Shown: piece by piece, positions 44,081 through 55,582 of the stretch
Position numbering within the stretch: position 1 is the first letter of the stretch
How the letters are laid out: every line of letters starts with the position of its first letter
Assembly (NCBI GenBank): GCA_963585895.1
Contig: OY757904.1
Span: 71,699,952-71,763,951 of the forward strand
From: Sepioteuthis lessoniana
Lineage: Eukaryota; Mollusca; Cephalopoda; Myopsida; Loliginidae
DNA: 64,000 nucleotides
Direction: 5' to 3'
Program-made: the position numbers and the translations under genes
The notes under the pieces: generated by a model
The model's input: only the letters and a program-made list of their open reading frames with translations
Database searches by the model: none
What the model was told of the DNA's origin: nothing

Positions 44081-46679
44081 TAGGATGATGGCCGCAACGT
44101 TTAATGGCAACCCCAAAGCAACAATTATCTCCTGCTACAGCCCTACCAATGTTAGCGAAGAAAACGAAATAGCCACCTTCTACGAAGATCTATCCTCCCT
44201 AGTACGTAGCATTCCGAAACACAACCTGCTAGTCATTGGCGGAGATATGAATGCACAAATCGGGAAAAACAGACACAACAAATACAGCCTACACTACGCG
44301 TCTAACAGGAATGGACAGCATTTAATAGATTTCATGATAGAAAATAGATTAACCTGCCTCAATACAAACTTTCAAAAAAGGGAGGGGAAATTATGGACCT
44401 ACACATACGCGAATAAGAGTAAAGCACAGATAGACTACGTCCTTATAAACAGGAAATGGAAGAATAGTGCGATGAATTGCGAGGCATACTCCTCCTTCGA
44501 GGGTGTGTCCTCCGATCATCGAATAGTTACGGCCAAAGTACGACTAAGCCTAAGAAAAAACGCCACACGTAAAGCGACGACCAAGCACTATGACTGGGCC
44601 CTACTCAACAACAGAGATATTAGAGATAAATATGCATTAGAATTAAGAAACAGATTCGAAGCACTACAAGAGAAGGTAGAAATAGGCACCCCAAATGACG
44701 AATATGAAAATTTTGTAGAAGCACACCTGGAGGCGGCAGAAAAGTGTATTCCAACAAAACCTAGAACTAAATATAGAGTCCCTTGGGAAACGCTAGCAGC
44801 TAGAGAAAAACGTGCACTTGTGAAGACTGCCTCCAAAAACTATCAACAGAACCCAACAAATACAAATGCACGAGAACTAGAAAAGGCGCAACATCAATTA
44901 ACAGGAATATACCTAAAAGAACAGGCAGAATACGTACAAAATCAGATAGATAAGATTAGAGACTCGGTGGAAGATAGGCAATCCAGGATAGCCTGGCAAA
45001 CAATAAACGAAGTAAGTGGAAGGAAGAGCACAGCCAAAGCAAAATTGAAAGCTGCAAGCCAACAAGAAAGAATAAAACTGTGGGAACAGCATTTCAAAAA
45101 TCTACTAGGAAACCCACCGGAAATAACGGATGAACAGATCACCAGAATTATTAGTAAGCAATTAGACGTAAAACTAGGTCCTTTCACCAAAGAAGAACTC
45201 GACACGGTTCTCAGAAGAATTAAAAATAGGAAAGCGGCGGGGCTAGACGAGATCCCCCCAGAAGTGTGGAAGACGAGACAATTCGACGATATACTGCTCC
45301 GCCAATGCAACGCAGTCTATAGTCAAAATAGGATAGAACGATGGACGAAGGGATGCATCCTTCCATTCCCTAAAAAAGGCGACCTCGGACTAGCCAAGAA
45401 CTACCGAGGGATAACACTTACATCCATAGCAGCCAAAATCTACAATGCCCTACTACGAAACCGCATAGAACCCAAAATGGAAAACATCCTTAGGAAAAAC
45501 CAAAATGGCTTCCGGAGAAATAGATCCACAACCTCACAAATACTGACCATCCGTAGAATCCTGGAAGGCGTTCGGGCAAAAAACTTACAGGCGACATTAC
45601 TATTTGTCGACTTTACCAAGGCCTTCGATTCCATACACAGAGGGAAGATGGAGCAAATCCTACTAGCTTACGGCCTACCAAAAGAAACCGTAGCAGCGAT
45701 AATGATTCTCTACAGAAACACCAAAGTAAAAGTACGTTCACCAGATGGAGACACGGAATACTTCGACATTGTTGCAGGAGTACTACAAGGAGACACACTA
45801 GCCCCGTACCTCTTTATCATCTGTCTAGACTATGTGCTTAGGACTTCGATCGACAAAATCAGAGAAAATGGCTTTGAGCTGACTAAGAGAAGAAGCAAAA
45901 GGTACCCCGCAAAAACAATCACGGACGCCGACTACGCTGATGACTTGGCGTTACTAGCGAATACGCCTAATCAAGCAGAGACACTACTACATAGTCTGGA
46001 ACGAGCTGCAGCTGGCATTGGCCTACATGTCAATGCAAACAAAACCGAATATATGTGTTACAACCAAACAGGCAACATTGCCACACTAGACGGAGCCTCT
46101 CTGAAACTAGTCGACAAATTCACCTACCTAGGAAGCAGCGTCTCATCAACCGAGAAGGACATCGACACACGACTGACGAAGGCATGGACAGCTATCGATA
46201 GGCTCTCGATCATATGGAAGTCGGACCTAACAGATAAAATGAAACGCAGCTTCTTCCAGGCAGCGGTTGTGTCGATACTGCTATATGGATGCACCACATG
46301 GACGCTTACGAAGCGGCTGGAGAGGAGGCTGGACGGAAATTACACAAGAATGTTGAGAGCAGTATTAAACAAGTCCTGGCGACAACACCCCACGAGACTC
46401 CAACTATACGGACACTTGCCCCCCATCACGAAAACTATACAAGTTCGACGAACCAGACACGCGGGACACTGCTGGAGAAGCAAGGACGAGCTCATAAGCG
46501 ATGTACTCCTGTGGACCCCCACTCATGGATGTGCAAGAGTGGGACGACCAGCACGAACTTACATACAGCAGCTATGTGAGGACACGGGTTGTAATCCTGA
46601 AGACCTGCCGGAGGCGATGAATGATAGGGAGAAATGGCGAGAGACGGTCAGGGATATCCGCGCAGGCGGCGCGACATGA
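44058..46679 (+). CDS. RTE-like endonuclease/reverse transcriptase, uninterrupted but truncated
   Basis: An 873-codon open frame, the longest in the window. Family homology starts near codon 9 (RMMAATFNGNPKATIISCYS), so the first ATG lies in flanking DNA. Residues 9-165 are the C-terminal part of an APE-type endonuclease: GGDMNAQIG with D63 and N65, QIDYVLI, and SSDHRIV with D153 and H154. The N-terminal endonuclease segment, including the catalytic glutamate, is missing. The reverse transcriptase spans about 350-690: NYRGITLTS, FVDFTKAFD (D518), GVLQGDTLAPYLF (574-586) and catalytic YADD (626-629). The C-terminal tail (RRTRHAGHCWRS, GRPARTYIQQLCEDTG, NDREKWRETVRDI) parallels the DREAW end of RTE/BovB proteins. 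The frame is intact, so this is a recent insertion, but it cannot encode a complete nuclease. At least eight other copies in the window derive from the same family. Confidence 0.9.
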   Translation: MLILIIQPRMMAATFNGNPKATIISCYSPTNVSEENEIATFYEDLSSLVRSIPKHNLLVIGGDMNAQIGKNRHNKYSLHYASNRNGQHLIDFMIENRLTCLNTNFQKREGKLWTYTYANKSKAQIDYVLINRKWKNSAMNCEAYSSFEGVSSDHRIVTAKVRLSLRKNATRKATTKHYDWALLNNRDIRDKYALELRNRFEALQEKVEIGTPNDEYENFVEAHLEAAEKCIPTKPRTKYRVPWETLAAREKRALVKTASKNYQQNPTNTNARELEKAQHQLTGIYLKEQAEYVQNQIDKIRDSVEDRQSRIAWQTINEVSGRKSTAKAKLKAASQQERIKLWEQHFKNLLGNPPEITDEQITRIISKQLDVKLGPFTKEELDTVLRRIKNRKAAGLDEIPPEVWKTRQFDDILLRQCNAVYSQNRIERWTKGCILPFPKKGDLGLAKNYRGITLTSIAAKIYNALLRNRIEPKMENILRKNQNGFRRNRSTTSQILTIRRILEGVRAKNLQATLLFVDFTKAFDSIHRGKMEQILLAYGLPKETVAAIMILYRNTKVKVRSPDGDTEYFDIVAGVLQGDTLAPYLFIICLDYVLRTSIDKIRENGFELTKRRSKRYPAKTITDADYADDLALLANTPNQAETLLHSLERAAAGIGLHVNANKTEYMCYNQTGNIATLDGASLKLVDKFTYLGSSVSSTEKDIDTRLTKAWTAIDRLSIIWKSDLTDKMKRSFFQAAVVSILLYGCTTWTLTKRLERRLDGNYTRMLRAVLNKSWRQHPTRLQLYGHLPPITKTIQVRRTRHAGHCWRSKDELISDVLLWTPTHGCARVGRPARTYIQQLCEDTGCNPEDLPEAMNDREKWRETVRDIRAGGAT

Positions 46680-46692
46680 TGATGATGATGAA
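44082..46692 (+). mobile_element. RTE-like non-LTR retrotransposon insertion, youngest copy
   Basis: The insertion runs from the truncation point near 44082 to a (ATG)n tail (catgatgatgatgatgaa, 46675-46692) directly after the stop codon. A short ATG-type tail without poly(A) and with 5' truncation is characteristic of RTE-clade elements. I could not fix a target duplication: AATACAACCTAGG on the left and AATATACAATAGG on the right are similar but not identical. Confidence 0.85.
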
Positions 46693-46694
46693 TA

Positions 46695-47935
46695 TACAAT
46701 AGGTTATTTTTTTGTTTGAAAACCCCAGAACATTTTGTTAATTAATACTATGTCTGATAATCTGGCTGGGATTAGCATATCCGTTTTTACTTCAATGCTA
46801 CAGAACATTCAATAACCAATATCTCGTTCAGAGAAAGTCAGATCATATGAAACAAAGTATCACCGGAATTGCTTAAATTTGAGAAACATTGACAGTCACC
46901 GCTACACCAAACCAGGTTTGTTTGTTGATTATTTTTTGTTTAATGGCGCATATATATACAAATAAATATATATATTACTCAGTACTTTTTTTCCAATATT
47001 AAATCCAGGTGCGCTCATCTCCCTCTGTAAAATCCAATCTCCTTCTTAAACAGTGATCTACTTTTCAAAACAAAATCTTTGGCAATAAATTTTATGACAA
47101 CATCTACACATATTTTCCTAGAATTGTCATGAGGTTGTTTCTAAAGCTTACATTTGTAATTAGAACCTGTCCCATTAAAATAGAAAAACCTTTTCAAACA
47201 TTGCCTGATCTACACGTCCAATGCTTTTGATATTTTCATATCAGCAATAAGTAAAGAAGTAATTTAAAAAATAAAACAATAAAAGAAGCATGTGAAAGTA
47301 TTCCTGCCAACCAATTTACTTTTGGCCTCAATAGTAACCGTAAGAATACCCTTCCTCAAAGTCTTAGTGGACTCTTGTAGTAGCAGTTTTGCTTTTTATT
47401 TGATATTAACATCTCATTTTAAGCTCAGAAAATTATATTCTTAACCAATTCCTTTTAATTTACAAAAGTAAGTGACTACAAAAAATAAAAACTGATATTA
47501 AGAAAGAAAAAGAACTTGATTCTTAACTAATTCCCAACATAATTCAATAAATGATTTTTAAAAAATAAATCAAATACCCATCAGTAACAGATCTTTGTAG
47601 CATGTTGTCCAAAAACAAATAAAACACACTAAAAATGGGTTAAATAGTAAGGAATCTAAAAAATTGTCACTTGAATACGGTTGCAGGAAAAACTAAACGC
47701 ATTCTGTGTCTTGAAAACCAATTTGCGCTTATTTCCATGTTTCGTACATATGCACTTGTCACATAAAATACGTGTTGATTTTCTGGTGGTTTACGTTATA
47801 TAAAAAATTCTGAGTTATGTAATGTCGATATAAGTATTTTCTATGTAATTCTTACATTGGAGAAGTCTGGTAGGTTGTCATATGATCCCAAAAAGTTCGA
47901 TCTCGAAAATCCACATTCATTTCAATGTAGCATCT
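46695..47935. other. No recognisable feature
   Basis: AT-rich sequence; no exon, RNA or element supported. Confidence 0.5.
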
Positions 47936-47939
47936 AAAT

Positions 47940-48235
47940 GGGAGGTGCCCGTGGTGTAATAGTTATCGTCGTTGGAAATGGACACTGTGACACGAGTTCA
48001 AATCCTGGACGAGACTGATAGCATTTCACATAGCACTAATACCCTTGGGAAAGATATGAGTCCAATTATTCTCCCTCCAGCTATGGGTAAATAGGACAGA
48101 CTAGGTTCTTCTGCCTTGGTGAGGCAATTAGTCGAGGAGAAGGAATACTCTGAATGCAAACCTGTTAAACTCAACTTAAAAAATTGACCTTGTGTCATAT
48201 CCTTTCCGAGTGGAGGGGTTGGGTAAATATGGTAG
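47940..48235 (+). mobile_element. SINE-A, best plus-strand copy
   Basis: tRNA-like head GTGGTGTAATAGTTATCG, B-box-like GAGTTCAAATCC, GGAAAGATATGAGTCC, AGTCGAGGAGAAGGAATAC and tail GTCATATCCTTTCCGAG, about 290 bp. The minus open frame 47998-48198 is a shadow of this element. Confidence 0.8.
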
Positions 48236-48313
48236 CATCTAAATGGACATGTCTCAAAAAAACTTTGTTGGTTGGTTGTTTGGTTAGTTAATGTTTCATA
48301 TCTTTCAACGCTT

Positions 48314-48380
48314 TTTGTTTATATATATATGCATATATGTGTGTGTGTGTGTGTGTGTTTGTGTGTGTGCGTGTGTATCT
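48314..48380. repeat. (TA)n(TG)n microsatellite
   Basis: Short TA then interrupted TG repeats. Confidence 0.9.
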
Positions 48381-48454
48381 ATGTACGTATGTATGTATTT
48401 ATATGCGTGCATGTTAGTGTCTCTGTGTGTGAGTGTATGTGATTTGAAAGCGCA

Positions 48455-48780
48455 CAGTTTGTAGTTAGCTTTTAAACGGGTGCCTAGAGCTCATTTGTTT
48501 GCACACAGCTCAATCGTTTCAAGTATTAAATCTAACACTAATAATTATGTTGAATAATAATCATATTTTTACACAGAGTTCGAGGATTTCAAGTTCTGCG
48601 ACCGAACACTAATAATTCTATTTATTATTACTCATTTGTTTACACACAGTTCAATGATTTCTTGTAATGCTTTTAACATACTTAATTCATTTCAACAAGT
48701 ATTTCTAAGTATTATAAATAATTACCCAGCTCTGTGGTATTAAAAAATAACTTCTTTTTGCAAAGAACACTCATTTGTGG
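48455..48780 (-). repeat. R1-type monomers
   Basis: The GTTTACACACAGTTCAATGATTTC word recurs in several diverged units (48490, 48575, 48640), inverted relative to the monomers near 60.0 kb. Confidence 0.5.
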
Positions 48781-48818
48781 GTTCTTCGAGGTGCATATAT
48801 ATATACATATATATATAT

Positions 48819-48949
48819 AATTAACTTAAATTGCGAGTCGGAAATCTTCTACTAAAGTTTCACCTTATCGGATCATCAGGAAGTCTTCCTGATGATCCGA
48901 TAAGGTGAAAATTTAGTAGAAGATTTCCGACTCGCGATTTAAGTTAATT
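48819..48949. repeat. 65-nt-arm palindrome with a 1-nt centre
   Basis: Perfectly symmetric about T48884. Arms 48819-48883 and 48885-48949 differ at only two positions. The left arm is bordered by (TA)n. In both directions, reading outward from the centre gives CTTCCTGATGATCCG, then GGTGAAA, then TAGTAGAAGA. The centre lies in stem I of the hammerhead-like motif, so each arm carries the complete core. Confidence 0.9.
48873..48923 (+). ncRNA. Paired hammerhead-like motifs in the palindrome
   Basis: Right arm, plus strand: CTGATGA (48889-48895), a weak stem II with only CC/GG, and GAAA (48907-48910). Stem I is TCTTC (48884-48888) with GAAGA (48919-48923). The left arm, read on the minus strand, has CTGATGA at plus 48873-48879. 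It keeps a better stem III (ACT/AGT, 2-nt loop), which a C-to-A change disrupts in the right arm. The predicted cleavage base is A in both. Stem II is weak, so activity is doubtful. Confidence 0.45.
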
Positions 48950-49650
48950 TGATAATTGGCTCCACTCGTGTTTAGCAGTCTTGTAATTGTAGCATTGCAG
49001 GATTCGCCGAAGGTTTTAGTTTTCTTTTGACCAACTGACTGCATATCCCTTGATTTTTTCAAGAGGTCTGACGAGGTTGGCCTTTTCTTTCTTTTTGACC
49101 TATAATATTTTTTTATTTTTCCCCCGGGCGATGATTCGAGATACTCTTATCTCTTGTTCCTGGCGTATTTTTTCTTTTTTTCTGGTACTGGTACCGTAAA
49201 TGCTGGTAGATATTAGATTAATAAATACATATATGTATATATATATATATATAAGCGATGACGAAACGATGCAGTTTCTCATCTAAAATTCGTCACCAGT
49301 TTTTATTTCGAAATCAGTTGAATTTTTTTCTTAATGTCGTCGCCTAACCTTTTAAAAGTTAATTGAAATTTCTACATACCCTGTGACCGCCCAAAGACAA
49401 TGAACCTGTGCTCATATAATTACAAAATTCTGTCTCAACAGAAATTGAACCCTTGGTATATTCCTGTTCACAATTTCTACGCAAATGTTAGAACATATCC
49501 ACCATATGCCTAGGTTAATGACGGGGAGTTATAACGGCGTAAGAATATTATAGATGATACCCCATTCAAAAACGAAAATAAAACTCTCATTGAAAAATGC
49601 CTTCAAAACATGATTTTGCGTAAACATATAACCGTTATTAAATATCAATA
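48950..49650. other. No gene; short (TA)n
   Basis: TA repeats near 49230-49252. Otherwise unrecognised. Confidence 0.5.
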
Positions 49651-49654
49651 AAAG

Positions 49655-49910
49655 TAAAGTTGGCGACCGTAGTCGAGGGTGACCCAAAGTCTCCCTTTCG
49701 ATAACTATTACACTAAGGTGTTGTGGGTAGTGCTACTCCTTTGCCTAGATTGTACCACTTTATCCTTCATCCGTACCTTATAATGCTGAGTGTTAAACAA
49801 GGAGACACCAAATACCATTTTTTGAGTTTTTGATTTGACTCGACTTGGGATTGAACCCCGGTCTCCAGGGCCATTGGCGAACACTCTAACCATTATGGCA
49901 AAGAATCATG
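49655..49910 (-). mobile_element. SINE-B, tRNA-derived
   Basis: On the minus strand: GTTAGAGTGTTCGCCAATGG, GGAGACCGGGGTTCAATCCC (clear B box), CTCAGCATTATAAGGTACGG and the GTCACCCTCGACTACGGTC tail. Matches copies at 4.39 and 62.57 kb. Confidence 0.8.
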
Positions 49911-51235
49911 AGTATTAGAGAGGAATATTTAAAACCATATGATTGTGTACAACTTATCTGTATTTGATGGGATTACTTGATATATAGCAGTGTGCAAAAT
50001 TTTTTAAGGAACAACTATGTAAAAACGTTAATATAAAAGTAGAGTGAAATCAATTATCCATTATAAACGCTTAAAAAAATCTTAGATTGCTTATCATACC
50101 GTTATAATTAATCAAATAATCAAATCACCATGCATACTCCTATATATATGCTCGTACCAAGAAACCGAAGAGCTCATAGATTGTCATAGATACCCAAAGA
50201 TCAAATATATCCCATATTGTTTTCATTTCGTGAGAAAAGAAATAGGTTAGTGTGTCCGAGACTGGGTGGGTGATTGCGTAAGAGAGAGATAGATAGAAAG
50301 AGAGAGAGAAAGAGAAAGAGTTAATGTGTTGTGCTTGACAGATTTCTATGCGTTAAAAAAACGATATTTTATTTTAAGATATTCGTTTATATACACTATG
50401 ATTAAAATAATACCCGGTGATATATATATAATTTGTGAATTGCATCAAATGATTGACAATTTAAAACGTTGTTGCCATTGAACCCAGTGAGCTAAAATCC
50501 GCTTTATTTAAAACGAATGATATTAAATTTGTGTTTCATTTGGGAGAGAACATATTCAGTACCAATAAGAAAAACAAAACACAACAGTGACTTCTGATAT
50601 GAATCTCACCACCACACCATACCCTTTTTCTATCGACGAACTTGTCACTAACATATCAAACCTCAGCGTTACACATGAACATATTAATCAAAATATCACA
50701 CACACAGATAATATATCTAATGATATTTGATACATACCCTTATATATTAGTTGTATGTATAAATTTTCCGTGTTATCGTTTTTAAATCTGGTACGTCTAT
50801 ATATCTTCTATCATTGAATATATAGGGTGAATCAATGTACATGGGACCAATGTGACTGCTAATAACATAACTAATAGAATAGTTGTGTTTTTTGTTTCAG
50901 ATTTGAAAATTGTATACAATAACAACTATTAATCTGTGATCACAATGCCTTAGATGAGAGAAAAATATTTTTTGGAGACAATAAATATTATTAGGAGACA
51001 AAATCATTCCAAAATGTGTCAAAATAGATGGCACCAATTAATAGGATAATGATTTGTTACTTAGACCAGAAATACAAAAAAGATTGTATGTCCTGGAAGG
51101 TAATATAAAAACTATTTAAAAATATTATTTTGATGTCTCTGGCTCAAATAATGCATTTATCACAGAACGTGTTCCAAATAACCACTATTGCGCTTGACTC
51201 AGCAATAAATCATGAGTATATCAATGACTTACATT
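49911..51235. other. No recognisable gene
   Basis: Interrupted GA/GATA repeats at 50284-50320. AT-rich elsewhere. Confidence 0.5.
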
Positions 51236-51239
51236 TATT

Positions 51240-51540
51240 TTTAGACGCCCTGTATACTTCCCCTCTTCTTCTAAGCCGAGTCTGCGGGAAAAAATACTTG
51301 TGTGCAAACAAATTAGCTCTGACTTATCTAAAGATAAGATTGCCTACAAATAAGTTACTTATAGGTAAACTGCATAACCATTTAACTATGTGCAAACAAA
51401 CGAGCTCAGGCTCGTTTAAAAATGTAGACTACAAACTATGCGTTTACAACTTATATAAAATATGTATAAAGTGTATTTAGAATTAAATAACCTAATTTGG
51501 TTCATCGGCCATAAAACCCAACCAAATCAAACAAGCCTAG
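51240..51540 (+). repeat. R1 monomers and tail
   Basis: GTGCAAACAAA(T/C)(T/G)AGCTC units followed by the tail AATTAAATAACC...GCCATAAAACCCAACC. The open frame 51130-51480 overlaps this repeat and is not credible. Confidence 0.6.
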
Positions 51541-51589
51541 CTTGCCTATTGAAGTTAAAAATGCACTGACTGTATCCCATGCAGATAAG

Positions 51590-52145
51590 TGACAGCCCCT
51601 TCTCCACTGCTTGCCTAATCAGCTGGGGCTATAGAATAAACCGATTGCACCTTTGTAGAGGAGTTGGACTTCCCCAACTGGATATATCATTATGCCATCT
51701 GATGGCGGGTCTCCAGCTCTGAATCTTTGAGTGATAGGATGAACTCCTTCATTGCCATTGCTCCCAATTCAACTCAGGCCTGGAGTGGTAGCACAAAATA
51801 GGGTCATATTTATGGGTTAAATAGAACGGTTTGCCGATATGATACTAAATATTCTGATGGTGAGTCTCCCATAATTCTGGAGCTTTGGAGAATACAGAAT
51901 ACCCCTTCATTGCCATCGCTCCCAGGTCCACTCTAGCCCGGATTATTAGCACCTGATAGGGTTCGATTTGAGTACTTATGCTAAACTGAATTATTTGAAA
52001 TAGAAATTTTTGGACATTTAATTGTGTTCAAGCAAAAATATATACTTATACTAAACTGAATTGTTTGAAACTTATCAAAATGACGTAATGTCGCTTTAAA
52101 TGACCCCCAAAGTGTTCATATGCTTTATAATAAAACCAACCAACA
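51590..52145 (+). repeat. R1 repeat copy with two head segments
   Basis: Head at 51600-51800 (CAGCTGGGGCTATAGAATAA, TTGCTCCCAATTCA) and again at 51840-51960 (TTCTGGAGCTTTGGAGAA, GCTCCCAGGTCCACTC). Monomers with ACTTATACTAAACTGAATTG follow, then the tail near 52110-52145 (TTATAATAAAACCAACCAAC). Confidence 0.75.
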
Positions 52146-52149
52146 AACC

Positions 52150-52320
52150 TTCTCCAATGGTTATGAAATGATATGGTATCAGATGCTAAGTCTTTAATTC
52201 TGGAGATCTGGGGAGAGTGAAGTACCCATCCAATGTCACTACTCTCTGGTTTACTCTGACCCAGTGTGTTAATGGCTGTCAAGGTCCCGTCTTTTGGTGA
52301 AATAGATATATTTTTAAAAA
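52150..52320 (+). repeat. R1 head fragment
   Basis: GGTATCAGATGCTAAGTC, CTCTGGTTTACTCTGACCCA and GTGAAATAGA blocks, diverged. Confidence 0.45.
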
Positions 52321-52444
52321 TTCGTATCTAATAGAGCCGAGTGCAAAAAAATGAATAAGATTGAAACTAAAAAAAGCATTAAAAATATTCTGAGAAACAA
52401 CTATAGAAACGTGTATGGAAATAGTTATCGAGAAATTCCCGCCA

Positions 52445-52690
52445 GTCAGAGGTTAACGTAGTAGATAGCAATATCTTACTAGGCGAGTTCAAACTCCAGT
52501 CGAGTCATTTTGTTTAAGTCTTATTCAAACCTTTTTGAAAGTTATTAACCTTATTTTATTCCCCATAGCTATGGGTTAAATAATACCAATAACCTTCTTC
52601 TTGGAGTATGTATTAAGCGTTAAATAACCCACGAAATTTGATACGCCATTAAACAAAGAAACCAAAAAATACATATGAACGAACAATGAA
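52445..52690 (+). mobile_element. SINE-D, tRNA-derived
   Basis: tRNA-like head (GAGGTTAACGTAGTAGATAG, then GGCGAGTTCAAACTCCAG with a B box). The body has CCCATAGCTATGGGTTAAAT. The tail GCGTTAAATAACCCACG...ACGCCATTAAAC is shared with R1 tails. Confidence 0.65.
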
Positions 52691-53640
52691 TGCTACTCCC
52701 AAATCTACAGGCATAAAATAACCCTAGATGTGTTTACATAGAGTTAAAATTGCTTAAGCATGAATCACCACCGTATATCAGCCTACGATCATGTTATATT
52801 TTTGCTTAACCTACTCTCTTGAAACACTATGTGTTCATTCTATACTGACACCTTTTTCATATCCTTGTCTTTCCTAAAACATGTTTTTGATTGTTTTGCT
52901 TGATCTTGATAGTTTAAACTCAAGCTTCCCATTCGAGAAGTACTCAAAATTTAAATAAAAGATGGGTAGTGTATATCTAAGCCACTTCCAAAATATTGGA
53001 TATGTTTAATGATAGACAAGTTCATTATGGAAAATAAAAGATTTACTCGTTGTGTCCAACGATCGTTAATTTGCAAATAACCAAAAAAACAACCAATGGG
53101 GCTTGTAGTTGTGTAAATTTACAACATTTCGATGATTGAATCAATTAAGCGTTCAGGTGTTTGCTTTCGTTGTTCACTTATATGATCTTTTCTCTGACTT
53201 TAGTACCGAATGTCATTGGTGTTTTATGGTATTGAAATGAAAATGGATACTCTAATCCCTGCCAGAACATCAGACATGGTAAAAATAACAAGAAAACATT
53301 TGGTTATTTAGTGAATTTTATCCTTCCATTGAATAAATTTAAACAAATAAAGAAATATGTTGGACAGATAGGTGGACGTTGAAAAACAAATTTTGAAACA
53401 TGAAGGTGACGGTGATTGCGAATCTAATTATTGCTTTTGGAAAAGAGGGATTTACACGTTTCCCATATTTTCTAACTGTCTTTTATTATTTAAATTTAAA
53501 ACCTCTGCTACAAGCAGGTTGAATTATTAGGATAATTTTTTTTAAGCAGAGTACTTTCCCTCAGTGATCGCGTGACCTCGTTTGGTTGTCAACAGCTACT
53601 CCTGTTTCGTGCCTTTTGCAGGAATATCCTGGTGGAAACA
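52691..53640. other. No recognisable feature
   Basis: AT-rich, no supported feature. Confidence 0.5.
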
Positions 53641-53644
53641 AGCC

Positions 53645-54035
53645 ATCTCCAGTTCTACGATTTGTTTGAATTCAGAATTTTCTTTCTGCTATACTAGTTT
53701 TAGCCAAGTTTAAAGATCCCAGATTACCCTACTATATGCACATAGCTTGAGGTAGAATAGTGGAATCCATTCCTTTCCCAAAAGTATGAGGACTATGTAG
53801 AATGCAATCAGGGACATTCTGCAACAACCTTGATGCGACTCTTGGTCAAAATTTTAAAGGGAAGTTTGAAATTCCCCTACGACGTATCAATGGTTGGTAG
53901 GTGAATTGATGGTTTTACTCTTTTTGCAAGGTCATTAGCGCAAAATGAAATGCCAACAACCTCGTTTAGGATTTGAACGCACTTCGTCGATTCCATTTTC
54001 TGTATAGATAACTATAAGGCTACGTGCACCTCCAT
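53645..54035 (-). mobile_element. SINE-A relics, fragmented
   Basis: GTTTGAATTCAGAATTTTC, CTACTATATGCACATAGCTTG and TGTAGAATGCAATCAG match SINE-A in order. A second tRNA-side block (AATGCCAACAACCTCG...GATTTGAACGC) follows near 53950-54030. Confidence 0.5.
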
Positions 54036-54290
54036 ATCGAAATGTTACAAAAATGTTACGAGTTTAGATTAAGATAGTTTGTCTCCCTTTTTGTCTCTTT
54101 TGCCAAGAGGCGCATCAATGTAATGAATCTATAATAAGTGATAGCATATTAACCACCTGATCTCGAACAACTCAAAAAGCACACAATCTTAAATTATTCC
54201 TACATTCACCGCCATGGTAATTACCTGTAAGTGAAAGAAACAAAAAAAAATAGAAAGCCTTTCCAAAACGAAATTACAATTCTACTAATG

Positions 54291-54364
54291 GATAGATAGA
54301 TAGATAGATAGATTAATACAGAGAGAAAGAGAGAGAGAGAGAGAGTAAATGAGCAAGAGAAACG

Positions 54365-54446
<82 letters not shown>
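54291..54446. repeat. (GATA)n, (GA)n, (CA)n, (TA)n cluster
   Basis: GATA at 54291-54314, GA at 54320-54345, CA at 54367-54395, TA at 54396-54445. Confidence 0.95.
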
Positions 54447-54447
<1 letters not shown>

Positions 54448-54785
54448 GTGCCGGTGATCTGTGAGTAATAACTAACTTTACATGAGATCTCGAAAGGTAA
54501 TCATGTACCTGTCGATTCATGACCAAAACTATTGTTATTATCTTACTCTTTCTTATCATTGCCCATAGGTGTGCCAATATTTACAATTTTTGAATGCCAG
54601 TGACCCCCAAAAGCGAGATATTAACTACTGAATGATCTCATGAGCATTAATTGTCTGTAAATATTTCGCCTGAAGAAGATGTAACTTTCAAATCCCTTAA
54701 GTAATACCACCATAATCTGTCAATCGCGCATCTCAGCTACGGAATACAAATGTGATTCTGCTGTTATTTACAAATGACAGTTTCT

Positions 54786-54875
<90 letters not shown>

Positions 54876-54876
54876 G
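54786..54876. repeat. (CA)n(TA)n microsatellite
   Basis: Interrupted CA repeats then TA repeats, ending at GGGGGG. Confidence 0.95.
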
Positions 54877-55250
54877 GGGGGCGTTATCTATGAGAATGCA
54901 TTGATGGTTGTCTTTTGTAAACTTTTTCAGGATAGGTAACTTGATGTACAGTCATTGGATAAAGTTCTCTAAATAGAATGAGCTTAGAGAAATAACTAGT
55001 GACATGAAACAGTAAGCAATTAACGTTATTGTAGTTACAACATAAGACTTTTGGTTAATAAATTGATTGATTTTATAGAATGCCAGGGTGTCTCGGTTTA
55101 TTTTATGCCAAGTGGTTGAGTAAATGTCCTTATTTTTGTTCTTAATTTCCTTTTTGGTGCAGTTCTTTCTAAATAATTTTTAGCACGGTCTATCGAATAA
55201 ATATAATTTTCAAATACACCTATTTGATCTAAAGAGGGAACTCTAAGAAA
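54877..55250. other. No recognisable feature
   Basis: No supported feature. Confidence 0.5.
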
Positions 55251-55254
55251 TTTA

Positions 55255-55400
55255 ATGCTACTAGTAAGAGTGGACCCAGGAGGATTGGCAATAAATAGAT
55301 ACTCCACACTTCTATTGTCTGCAGAACTGAAAACTAATGATCGGGTGGAGTGTGGTGTCATACCTTGGAAACGTCAATTTAGGGGAAACTTATTCTCAGC
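55255..55400 (-). repeat. R1 head fragment
   Basis: GTAAGAGTGGACCCAGGAGG, GGCAATAAATAGATACTCC and GTGTCATACCTTGG resemble R1 head blocks. Confidence 0.4.
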
Positions 55401-55551
55401 TAGGATGACTAGGCAAGTAATGTTTCAAGCAGTTTTATGTATACATCAATACGGTCATATATTTGAGTCTAGGTTAATATGTTTCCATACGGTTTTTTGT
55501 GCAAGTGAAAGTAAGGTAAAAAAAACTTTTTTGTATTTAGACAAATTTTGT

Positions 55552-55582
55552 TCACACACACACACACATATATATATATATT
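55552..55582. repeat. (CA)n(TA)n microsatellite
   Basis: Short CA then TA tract. Confidence 0.9.

Noticed and set aside
44588-45798. Several minus-strand frames of 60-120 codons
   Set aside because: Shadows of the RTE coding strand.
51130-51480. 116-codon plus frame
   Set aside because: Its 3' half is R1 monomer repeat, so the frame is fortuitous.
54660-54695. CTGAAGAAGATG...TCAAATC as another hammerhead
   Set aside because: No GAAA in place, no stem II or stem I pairing.
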